Shown piece by piece: positions 1-5,500 of a DNA stretch of 6,049 bases. Position numbers and translations under genes: made by a program. Position 1 is the stretch's first letter. Every line of letters starts with the position of its first letter. The notes beneath the pieces were generated by a model that saw only the letters and a program-made list of their open reading frames with translations, did not search any database and was not told where the DNA came from. Origin of the DNA: Desulfovibrio sp. (GTDB lineage Bacteria > Desulfobacterota > Desulfovibrionia > Desulfovibrionales > Desulfovibrionaceae); contig JALHHV010000164.1 in assembly GCA_022837365.1 (NCBI GenBank), positions 1-6,049 on the forward strand, written 5' to 3'.

Positions 1-15
1 CCGGATGGAGGATTC

Positions 16-711
16 ATGAGCCTTGATGCCAAGATTGACGGGGCGCGCCAACTGCTGCGCGAAGTGCTGGACCGGCACGGCCCGCGCCGCGTGGCCGTGG
101 CCTGGACCGGCGGCAAGGATTCCACGCTGGCGCTGACGCTGTGGCGCGGCGTGCTGCGCGACGGCGCGCCCGGCGCGCGCCCGCTGGCCCTGAACCTGGA
201 CACGGGGTGCAAGTTTCCGGAAGTGCTGGCCTTTCGCGACCGGCTGGCCGACGAGTGGGGCGTGGAGATGCACATCGCCCGCCCGGATGTCGCCCCCGGC
301 TACCCGGTGGCCGTGGACCGGGCCGCCTGCTGCCGCGACCTGAAGGTGACCCCGCTGCTGCTGGCCCTGCGCCGTCTGGACGTGGCCGTGCTGGTCACCG
401 GCATCCGCCGCGACGAGCACCCCGACCGGGCCGCGCGGCCCGCGCGCGAACCGGTGGCGGAGCCGCCCCACCTGCGCGTGCATCCGGTGCTGGACTTCAC
501 CGAGATGGACGTATGGGCCGCCACCATGCAGCTTGGCCTGCCCCATTGCGAACTGTACGGCCGGGGCTACCGCTCGCTGGGCTGCATGCCGTGCACCCTG
601 CCGCCGGAAATGGCGGGGGGCGCCGGGCAGGGCGCGGGCGGCGAACGCGCCGGGCGCGCCGCCGACAAGGAGGCCGTGCTGGCCTCGCTGCACGCTCTGG
701 GTTATTTCTGA
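16..711 (+). CDS. CysH-like (PAPS reductase family) protein lacking the catalytic C-terminal cysteine
   Basis: The 231-residue product belongs to the PAPS/APS reductase family (adenine nucleotide alpha hydrolase fold), predicted to be cytoplasmic. Visible motifs are the PP-loop TGGKDST (31-37), DTGxxFPE (62-69), CCRDLKVTPL (105-114), GIRRDE (129-134) and GYRSLGCMPCT (184-194). Cys105/Cys106 plus Cys190/Cys193 match the CC...CxxC pattern that holds a [4Fe-4S] cluster in assimilatory APS reductases. The tail, however, ends in DKEAVLASLHALGYF and lacks the ECG(L/I)H motif carrying the catalytic cysteine of true reductases; the ending is closer to the CysD style. It may therefore bind an adenylylated nucleotide and a cluster without reducing APS, so the exact reaction is unknown. 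The start is set by GGAGG at 7-11. Only 15 bases precede it here, so upstream partners are not visible. Codon use matches the neighbours. Family assignment is firm; function is not. Confidence 0.85.
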   Translation: MSLDAKIDGARQLLREVLDRHGPRRVAVAWTGGKDSTLALTLWRGVLRDGAPGARPLALNLDTGCKFPEVLAFRDRLADEWGVEMHIARPDVAPGYPVAVDRAACCRDLKVTPLLLALRRLDVAVLVTGIRRDEHPDRAARPAREPVAEPPHLRVHPVLDFTEMDVWAATMQLGLPHCELYGRGYRSLGCMPCTLPPEMAGGAGQGAGGERAGRAADKEAVLASLHALGYF

Positions 712-729
712 GGCACGGTCGGGGGCGCG

Positions 730-777
730 CACGCGAAAGGGGACGGAAGCCACGTGGCTTCCGTCCCCTTTCGCGTG
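730..777. terminator. Perfect 48-nt palindrome, likely bidirectional intrinsic terminator
   Basis: Two 24-base arms, 730-753 and 754-777, are exact reverse complements centred on CACGTG. Within them AAAGGGGACGGAAGCC (736-751) faces its complement, ending in TTT at 769-771. An RNA copy of either strand would thus fold into a very stable GC-rich hairpin followed by a short U run. It lies 18 bases after the rightward CysH-like gene and 38 bases after the end of the leftward small CxxC gene, the expected place for a terminator shared by convergent genes. The U run is short, so termination strength is inferred. Confidence 0.85.
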
Positions 778-815
778 TCCGGCCGGACCGGCGGATGGGG
801 GCCGCTCCCGCTTGC

Positions 816-1000
816 CTAGGTCCGGTCGCAGTACACGTTCTCCATGAACGATTCCAGCGCGTCGTCCATCTGGTCCACGTATTCGCCCACGGTGTGGGTG
901 GTGCGGCAGGCTCCACGCGCAGCGCGGTGCCGCAGGCGCGGCAGGGAATGGTGGTCTGGGCGGCCCGGGCATGCCCGAAGCCGTAGCTCATGCTGTACAT
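816..1000 (-). pseudogene. Small CxxC (zinc-ribbon-like) protein, reading frame broken by one missing base
   Basis: On the minus strand an ATG at 1000-998 follows AAGGAG with a 5-base gap. It opens MYSMSYGFGHARAAQTTIPC, then RACGTALRVEP. From about base 912 that frame becomes Arg/Trp/Pro-rich nonsense. The neighbouring frame instead continues sensibly as TTHTVGEYVDQMDDALESF, then MENVYCDRT, and stops at 818-816. Adding one base near 895-912 joins the halves into about 61 residues; one extra G after GTGGAG would read RVEACRTTHTVGEY. The restored protein would have Cys20-x-x-Cys23 and further cysteines near 32 and 58, which suggests a small metal-binding (zinc-ribbon-like) protein with an acidic helical tail. 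I do not recognise the family. The gene runs towards the 730-777 terminator and diverges from ferritin. The break is either a real mutation or a sequence error; no classic slippery heptamer is present. Confidence 0.7.
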
Positions 1001-1057
1001 GCGGTCTCCTTGCGGCGCGGCGTGGAAGTGAGGGCGCCATCATGGCCGCGCAGGCGG

Positions 1058-1086
1058 GGCATACCGCATCGCGCCCGTACGGGCAA
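1058..1086 (-). promoter_or_regulatory. Candidate promoter for the leftward small CxxC gene, overlapping a palindrome
   Basis: Read on the minus strand, TTGCCC (1086-1081) and TATGCC (1063-1058) are spaced by 17 bases, upstream of the AAGGAG and start codon of the small gene. The matches to sigma-70 boxes are partial (4/6 and 3/6). The perfect 12-base palindrome GCCCGTACGGGC (1073-1084) overlaps the -35 box and spacer, a position where a repressor could act. This is a motif-level guess only. Confidence 0.3.
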
Positions 1087-1107
1087 TCCCTTTCCGCCGC
1101 CTTCCCC

Positions 1108-1135
1108 TTGCGCAAACCCGTCCTTCGTGTACTAT
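1108..1135 (+). promoter_or_regulatory. Candidate sigma-70-type promoter for ferritin
   Basis: TTGCGC (1108-1113) and TACTAT (1130-1135) are separated by 16 bases in the one AT-richer patch ahead of ferritin. The first three -35 bases match the consensus, and four of six -10 bases match. The start codon lies about 85 bases downstream, leaving a leader of roughly 75-80 bases. I saw no convincing Fur box in the leader. Confidence 0.45.
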
Positions 1136-1220
1136 GGTAAATACTGCCGGTCATTGCGTGAACCGGTGCCCAACGGCCCGGCGCCCCGGCGGATTCCCGT
1201 TCATTTCCAAGGAGACCGCG

Positions 1221-1733
1221 ATGCTTTCCGAACGCATGAACCAGGCCCTGAACGATCAGGTGAAATGGGAAATGTACTCCAGCTACCTGTATCTCTCCAT
1301 GTCCGCCTATTTCGCGGACATGGGCCTTGCAGGCTTCGCCAACTGGATGCGGGTGCAGGCGCAGGAAGAACTGTTCCACGCCATGAAGTTCTACGACTTC
1401 ATCAACGAGCGCGGCGGCCGGGTGATCCTGCAACCCGTCGACGCGCCGCCTTCGTCCTGGGACGGCGTGCTGGACGCCTTCCAGAAGACCCTGGAGCACG
1501 AGCGGCACGTCACCGCGCGCATCAACGACCTGGTCAACGTGGCCATCGAAGAGCGCGACCACGCCACCAACATCTTCCTGCAATGGTTCGTCACCGAACA
1601 GGTGGAGGAAGAGGACAGCGTGAACGACCTGCTGCACAAGCTGCGGCTGGTCAACGGCGAAGGACAGGGCATGCTGCTGCTGGACAAGGACCTGGCCGCG
1701 CGGGTGTTCACCATGCCCGCCGCCACGGCCTAG
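1221..1733 (+). CDS. ftn: Bacterial ferritin (non-haem, FtnA type)
   Basis: This 170-residue protein matches the usual FtnA length. It should assemble into a 24-subunit cytoplasmic shell that oxidises Fe2+ and stores the mineral. The ferroxidase residues fall at the same positions as in E. coli FtnA: Glu17, Glu50, His53, Glu94, Glu126, Gln127 and Glu130, with Tyr24 and Trp122 also present. The four-helix pattern is clear from MLSERMNQALNDQVKWEMYS through the EERDHATNIFLQWFVTEQVE segment, followed by the short fifth helix. The ATG at 1221 is chosen because AAGGAG (1209-1214) sits six bases ahead and the family begins at this point. It diverges from the small CxxC gene and precedes the 2-oxoacid oxidoreductase by 116 bases. 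In an anaerobic Fe-S-rich organism it likely buffers iron and limits oxygen or peroxide damage. Regulation is not evident from the sequence. Confidence 0.97.
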   Translation: MLSERMNQALNDQVKWEMYSSYLYLSMSAYFADMGLAGFANWMRVQAQEELFHAMKFYDFINERGGRVILQPVDAPPSSWDGVLDAFQKTLEHERHVTARINDLVNVAIEERDHATNIFLQWFVTEQVEEEDSVNDLLHKLRLVNGEGQGMLLLDKDLAARVFTMPAATA

Positions 1734-1849
1734 GCGGAAACCGCATCGGGCGGGGGACCCGCAGGGGCGGCCCCGGCCCGCCCGCGCATGCGCCCCGCGC
1801 GCGGCGCTGAACAACGCGAGACGGCATACACAGAGCAAGGAGGTGCGGC
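1734..1849. other. GC-rich intergenic gap between ferritin and the oxidoreductase, with nested inverted repeats
   Basis: CGGGCGGG (1747-1754) can pair with CCCGCCCG (1777-1784) around an inner GGGGCGGCCCC (1764-1774), followed by the palindrome GCGCATGCGC (1784-1793). RNA here would be strongly structured, but no U run follows, so a classic intrinsic terminator is not supported. No convincing promoter was seen for the oxidoreductase. It may read through from ferritin or use a start signal I cannot recognise in this GC-rich stretch. Confidence 0.4.
1837..1843 (+). promoter_or_regulatory. Strong Shine-Dalgarno AAGGAGG fixing a GTG start
   Basis: AAGGAGG is a near-perfect anti-16S match and lies six bases before GTG 1850. 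It decides the start of the alpha subunit at this non-ATG codon. The GGEAGQG nucleotide-binding-type loop then falls at residues 11-17, as expected for the family. Confidence 0.85.
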
Positions 1850-3541
1850 GTGAGCCACACGGGCAGAAACATCGTCATCGGCGGCGAGGCCGGGCAGGGT
1901 CTGGTGACCATCGGCCAGATGCTGACCAGGGCCCTGATCCGCAGCGGCTACGAGGTCGTGGTGTCGCAGGACTACATGTCCCGCGTGCGCGGCGGCCACA
2001 ACACTTACAGCATCCGCGTGCACGACGCGCCCATCGCCGCCCCGGCGGACGCCATGGACGTGCTGGTGGCCCTGAACCAGGAGACCGTCAGCCTGCACAA
2101 GCACGAACTGGCCGAGGGCGGCATCGTCATCCTGGACGCCGGGCTGGACCCCGAAGGGGCCAGGGCCGTGCCGGTGCCGTTCAAGGACGTGGCCCCGCGC
2201 CCCATCTTCGAGAACGTGGCCGCGCTGGGCGTGCTGGGCTCGCTGCTGGGGGTGGACCGGCCCACCATGGAAGGGCTGGTGCGCGAAACCTTCGGCAAGA
2301 AGGGCGACAAGGTGGTGGGCCAGAACATGAAGGTGCTGGACGACGCCTGGAAATGGGCGGAAGCCCACCGCGCCAGCTGCGCCGCGTTGCCCGCGCCCAA
2401 GGGAGCCAAGGGCCGCATGATGCTGCACGGCAACGAGGCCATCGCCCTTGGTGCGCTGGCGGCGGGCGTGAAGTTCTGCTCGTTCTACCCCATGACCCCG
2501 GCCACCTCGGTGGCGCAGGAACTCATCACCAAGGGGCGCAAGCTGGGCGTGGTGGTGGAACAGGCCGAGGACGAGATAGCCGCCATCAACATGGCCCTGG
2601 GGGCCACCTATGCCGGGGCCAAGGCGCTGGTGCCCACCTCCGGCGGGGGCTTCGCCCTGATGACCGAAGGCGTCAGCCTTGCGGGCGTCATGGAGGCCCC
2701 GGTGGTCATCGTGCTGGCCCAGCGGCCCGGCCCGGCCACCGGCCTGCCCACCCGCACCGAACAGGCCGACCTGAACCTGGCCCTGTACGCGGGCCACGGC
2801 GAATTCCCCCGCGCCATACTGGCCCCGGCCACCATCGAGGACTGCTTTCACCTCACCCACGCGGCCTTCGACCTGACCGAGCGCTTCCAGACGCCGGTCT
2901 TCGTGCTGACCGACCAGTACCTGTCCGACTCGTACCGCGCGGTGGTTCCCTTCGACCTGGATGCGCTGCCCCCCGTGGCCGAGCCGGACTTCAGCCCCGG
3001 CGGCGGGCCGAAGTTCAAGCGCTACAAGCGCTACGAGCTGACCGAAAGCGGCGTTTCGCCCCGCAAGGTGCCCGGCTTCACCGAAACGCTGGTGCTGGCC
3101 GACTGCCACGAGCACACCGAGCAGGGCAACATCACCGAGGACGCGGACCTGCGCACCGCCATGAACGACAAGCGGCTGCGCAAGGGCGAAGGGCTGCATA
3201 AGCTGGTCATCCCCCCGCGCGTGTCCGGCGACGCCAAGCCCGACCTGATGCTGGTCTGCTGGGGCTCCAGCGAGGGGCCGGTGGGGGAGGCGGCGGAGAT
3301 GTTGCGCGCCAGGGGCCGCACGGTGGGCGTCATGAGCTTCACCCAGGTCTGGCCGCTGGACCCCGCGCAGTTCCTGCCCGCCCTTCAGGCGGCGAAGGAA
3401 GTGGTGTGCGTGGAAGGCAACGCCACGGGCCAGTTCGCCCGCCTGCTGCGGCAGGAGACCGGGTTCGAGGTGTCGCGCACGCTGCTGCGCTATGACGGGC
3501 GCATCTTCACGCCGGGGTGGCTGGCGGAGCGCCTCGGCTAG
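1850..3541 (+). CDS. 2-oxoacid:acceptor (ferredoxin) oxidoreductase, alpha subunit (gamma-alpha fusion)
   Basis: This 563-residue protein is the large subunit of a two-subunit, KorA-type 2-oxoacid:ferredoxin oxidoreductase. Such enzymes convert a 2-oxoacid and CoA to acyl-CoA and CO2, reducing a low-potential acceptor in the cytoplasm. The N-terminal gamma domain (about 8-175) has GGEAGQG (11-17) and RGGHNT (47-52). The alpha domain follows from about 190 with YPMTPATS (213-220), EDEIAAINMALGA (240-252), TSGGGFALMTEG (263-274) and QRPGPATGLPTRTEQADL (291-308). The linker motif around DCHEHTEQGN (418-427) and the C-terminal domain with VEGNATGQ (521-528) complete the order. The GTG start is set by AAGGAGG at 1837-1843. 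The beta gene follows after 68 bases, clearly the same operon. Substrate cannot be read from sequence: pyruvate, 2-oxoglutarate or branched-chain oxoacids are all possible. Related Desulfovibrio genes have been labelled porA. No separate ferredoxin-like delta gene is present. Confidence 0.95.
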   Translation: MSHTGRNIVIGGEAGQGLVTIGQMLTRALIRSGYEVVVSQDYMSRVRGGHNTYSIRVHDAPIAAPADAMDVLVALNQETVSLHKHELAEGGIVILDAGLDPEGARAVPVPFKDVAPRPIFENVAALGVLGSLLGVDRPTMEGLVRETFGKKGDKVVGQNMKVLDDAWKWAEAHRASCAALPAPKGAKGRMMLHGNEAIALGALAAGVKFCSFYPMTPATSVAQELITKGRKLGVVVEQAEDEIAAINMALGATYAGAKALVPTSGGGFALMTEGVSLAGVMEAPVVIVLAQRPGPATGLPTRTEQADLNLALYAGHGEFPRAILAPATIEDCFHLTHAAFDLTERFQTPVFVLTDQYLSDSYRAVVPFDLDALPPVAEPDFSPGGGPKFKRYKRYELTESGVSPRKVPGFTETLVLADCHEHTEQGNITEDADLRTAMNDKRLRKGEGLHKLVIPPRVSGDAKPDLMLVCWGSSEGPVGEAAEMLRARGRTVGVMSFTQVWPLDPAQFLPALQAAKEVVCVEGNATGQFARLLRQETGFEVSRTLLRYDGRIFTPGWLAERLG

Positions 3542-3609
3542 GCAACCCGGCCTTTTTCCCGCTGGCGGCCCGGACAACGGAATTTCACAGGGAATTTCCA
3601 GGAGCGATC

Positions 3610-4461
3610 ATGGATATCGAAGTCTACGGCGAATACAAGAAGACCGCGTGGTGCCCCGGCTGTGGCAACCACGACGTGATGAAGGCCGTGCGGCAGGCGC
3701 TGGCCGGGCTGGACCTTGCCCCCAACAAGGTGGCGCACGTCTCGGGCATCGGCCAGGCGGCCAAGGCGCCGCACTACATCGACCTCAACGGCTTCAACGG
3801 GCTGCACGGGCGCGGCCTGCCCCCGGCGCAGGCCATCAAGCTGTGCAACCCGGAGCTGACCGTCATCGCCCAGAGCGGCGACGGCTGCAACTACGGCGAG
3901 GGCGGCAACCACTTCCTGGCGGCCATCCGCCGCAACGTGGACATGACCCTGCTGGTGCACGACAACCAGATCTACGGGCTGACCAAGGGGCAGGCCAGCC
4001 CCACCACCCCGGAAGGGCAGATCACCAAGAGCCAGCCCGACGGGGTGCGCAACGCGCCGTTCAACCCCATCGCCGTGGCCGTGGCCATGAAGTGCTCGTT
4101 CGTGGCGCGCTCGTTTTCGGGCAACATCCCGCATCTGGTGGAGATGATCCAACTGGCCATCCGGCACAAGGGCTTCGCGCTGGTGGACCTGTTCTCGCCG
4201 TGCGTGTCGTTCAACAAGGTCAACACCTTCGGCTGGTACAAGCAGCGCTGCCAGGAACTGCCCGAAGACTACGACCCCACGGACTGGGCAGCCGCCATGC
4301 AGGTGGCGCAGGAGTTCGGAGAGCGCATCCCCATCGGGGTCATCTACCGCAACGACAGGCCCACGCTGGACGCCAGCCTGCCGGTGCTGCAAAAGGGGCC
4401 GCTGGGCCGCCAGCCCGTGGACAAGGACGGGTTGCGGGCGTTGATGCAGTCCTACACGTAA
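3610..4461 (+). CDS. 2-oxoacid:acceptor (ferredoxin) oxidoreductase, beta subunit
   Basis: The 283-residue product is the thiamine-diphosphate-binding beta subunit that pairs with the preceding alpha subunit; relatives are called korB or porB. The thiamine/Mg motif runs from GDGCNYGEGGNH (90-101) to DNQIYGLTKGQASPTT (118-133). Cluster-type cysteines occur in WCPGCGN (Cys15, Cys18) and SPCVSFNKVNTFGW (Cys198). The family's usual third ligand, in GIGC, is replaced here: the sequence reads VSGIGQAAKAPHYI with Gln49. Other cysteines are Cys79, Cys93, Cys162 and Cys214. The ATG at 3610 follows AGGAG (3600-3604) with a five-base gap, and the product begins MDIEVYGEYKKTAWCPGC as in relatives. The 68-base gap after alpha holds a direct repeat of GGAATTTC. 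Substrate is undetermined; the assignment to family and subunit is firm. Confidence 0.95.
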   Translation: MDIEVYGEYKKTAWCPGCGNHDVMKAVRQALAGLDLAPNKVAHVSGIGQAAKAPHYIDLNGFNGLHGRGLPPAQAIKLCNPELTVIAQSGDGCNYGEGGNHFLAAIRRNVDMTLLVHDNQIYGLTKGQASPTTPEGQITKSQPDGVRNAPFNPIAVAVAMKCSFVARSFSGNIPHLVEMIQLAIRHKGFALVDLFSPCVSFNKVNTFGWYKQRCQELPEDYDPTDWAAAMQVAQEFGERIPIGVIYRNDRPTLDASLPVLQKGPLGRQPVDKDGLRALMQSYT

Positions 4462-4536
4462 GCCGGAAACGGCTTCTGGATGAAATGATCGCCGCCGGGC
4501 CGGTCGCATGATGGCGGACGGCCCGGCGGGAACAGC

Positions 4537-4544
4537 AAGGGAGG
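4537..4544 (+). promoter_or_regulatory. Shine-Dalgarno AAGGGAGG that selects the DsrE-family start
   Basis: AAGGGAGG lies five bases before ATG 4550. Upstream in-frame ATGs at 4508 and 4511 have no comparable site, and would add a Gly/Ala-rich leader unlike the family. The downstream ATG is therefore preferred. Confidence 0.8.
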
Positions 4545-4549
4545 ATGCC

Positions 4550-4897
4550 ATGCACAAGGTCGTGCTGTATGCCGTTCAGGGCGAGGTGCCGTGTTTCGTG
4601 CACGTGCTGCTGAACGCGCTGGACATGCACGCGCGCGGCTGGGACGTGCGCGTGGTGGTGGAAGGGCAGGCCATCAAGGTCGTGCCCGTGGTGGCGGGCA
4701 CCGGGCATACCATGCGCCCGCTGTTCGAGAAGGCGCGTGACGCCGGGCTGTTCGCGGGGGCGTGCAGGGCCTGCGCGGCCACCCAGCGCATGGCCGAGGA
4801 AGTGCAGGCAACGGGCCTGGAACTCATCGGGGACATGAGCGGTCACCCGGCCATGGCCGACTGGATCGAGCAGGGCTACGCGGTGATCACCATGTAG
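4550..4897 (+). CDS. DsrE-family small cytoplasmic protein
   Basis: This 115-residue protein starts MHKVVLYAVQGEVPCFVHVL, a beta-alpha opening typical of the DsrE/DsrF-like fold. It continues with the pattern GACRACAATQ (70-79) and a conserved-looking GDMSGHPAMADWIEQGY (94-110). The CxxC pair is Cys72/Cys75, with another cysteine at 15. DsrE-fold proteins often carry sulfur on cysteine or act as small subunits in sulfur relay; whether this one does is unknown. There is no signal peptide or membrane segment. It sits 88 bases after the oxidoreductase beta gene in the same direction with no clear terminator between, so co-transcription is likely. It is followed by the 4968-5007 hairpin. Family assignment is good; a specific role, including any partnership with the oxidoreductase, is inference. 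Confidence 0.85.
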   Translation: MHKVVLYAVQGEVPCFVHVLLNALDMHARGWDVRVVVEGQAIKVVPVVAGTGHTMRPLFEKARDAGLFAGACRACAATQRMAEEVQATGLELIGDMSGHPAMADWIEQGYAVITM

Positions 4898-4967
4898 CGC
4901 CGTGGCATGCAGGCACACGGTGCCGGAACGCGCCCGCGCTCCCGAGGGGAGGGCCGGGCCGAACGCA

Positions 4968-5007
4968 CGACGCGCCCCGCCGGACGAGCTTCCGGCGGGG
5001 CGCGTCG
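4968..5007. terminator. 17-bp stem hairpin between convergent genes
   Basis: Bases 4968-4984 pair perfectly with 4991-5007 around a six-base loop (CGAGCT). The hairpin lies 70 bases after the DsrE-family stop and five bases after the end of the leftward secreted-protein gene, so it could end both transcripts. The stem is almost entirely G and C and no run of T follows on either strand. Its action as an intrinsic terminator is likely but not certain. Confidence 0.7.
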
Positions 5008-5012
5008 CGCCG

Positions 5013-5500
5013 TTATTCCCCCAGCACGGCGCGCAGCAGCGAGGCCAGTTGGCGGCGCACCAGTTCCGTTTCCGCCGCCGATACCTGCGGCATGTCGGCG
5101 GGACGGTTGGCCCGGCCAGCGCGTCGCCTTCCTCGATGTCGGCCAGCGCCGCCGCCGAGCGGCCCATGATGCAGAAGAACCGTTCCGGTTTCCAGCCCAT
5201 GCGCTCAAGCTCCGCCGCTGCGGCGGGGGAATACTCGAAGCCGGGCAGGCCGTCCGCGCCCACGGTGGGGTGGGGGGCGTCTCCGGGGCCGGTCGTCCGC
5301 GTCATCCAGTCGCGGAAGCGGGGAAAGTCGTCGATGAAGCGGGTCAGTTCGGCGTTGTCGAAGGGGGGCTGGTCGTAGAAACCGGCGGCGTGGGCCTGCG
5401 GCGTCGCCAGCAGCGCCAGCGCAAGGCAGATGCAGGCCACGGACGCGGCGAGGCCGAGGGCGCGGCGGAGAGGGACAAAGCGGGATGAAGGCGTGGACAT
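5013..5500 (-). pseudogene. Secreted protein with signal peptide, unrecognised family, frame broken by one missing base
   Basis: The start is ATG 5500-5498, with AAAGGA five bases ahead on the minus strand. The product opens MSTPSSRFVPLRRALG, then a hydrophobic stretch (about 15-33) ending QAHA at 35-38. This is a textbook Sec signal peptide with an A-x-A cleavage site before AGFYDQPPF. The mature part contains DNAELTRFIDDFPRFRDWM, PGFEYSPAAAAELERMGW and KPERFFCIMGRSAAALADI. Near 5095-5112 the frame fails: after LAGPTVP it turns into Arg/Cys-rich nonsense that runs on to 4340. The adjacent frame reads ADMPQVSAAETELVRRQL, then ASLLRAVLGE, and stops at 5015-5013, right before the hairpin. One extra C (GTCCCC for GTCCC) would restore about 162 residues. 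Likely a small helical periplasmic or exported protein; I do not recognise the family. Sequence error and true inactivation are both possible. Confidence 0.72.

Noticed and set aside
751..756. CACGTG as a transcription-factor (E-box-like) site
   Set aside because: It is merely the centre of the long palindrome; the hairpin explains it.
895..912. Programmed -1 frameshifting in the small CxxC gene
   Set aside because: No X-XXY-YYZ slippery heptamer and no obvious stimulatory element at the junction. A missing base is simpler.
1134..1220. Upstream ATG extending ferritin by 29 residues
   Set aside because: It overlaps the candidate -10 box and has no Shine-Dalgarno. Ferroxidase residue numbering and AAGGAG support the ATG at 1221.
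1747..1793. Nested inverted repeats after ferritin as an intrinsic terminator
   Set aside because: The stem is interrupted and no T run follows. Kept only as a description of the gap.
1730..3577. Very long minus-strand open frame (615 codons) opposite the alpha subunit
   Set aside because: It is a high-GC shadow: rich in His, Gly, Arg and Gln with no domain pattern, while the plus strand encodes an unmistakable oxidoreductase subunit.
4508..4549. Upstream start for the DsrE-family protein
   Set aside because: No ribosome site ahead of it. The strong AAGGGAGG at 4537-4544 points to ATG 4550, where the family fold begins.
3538..4557. Long minus-strand open frame opposite the beta subunit
   Set aside because: Same high-GC antisense effect. 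No ribosome site or recognisable motif, and it covers a clear family member on the other strand.
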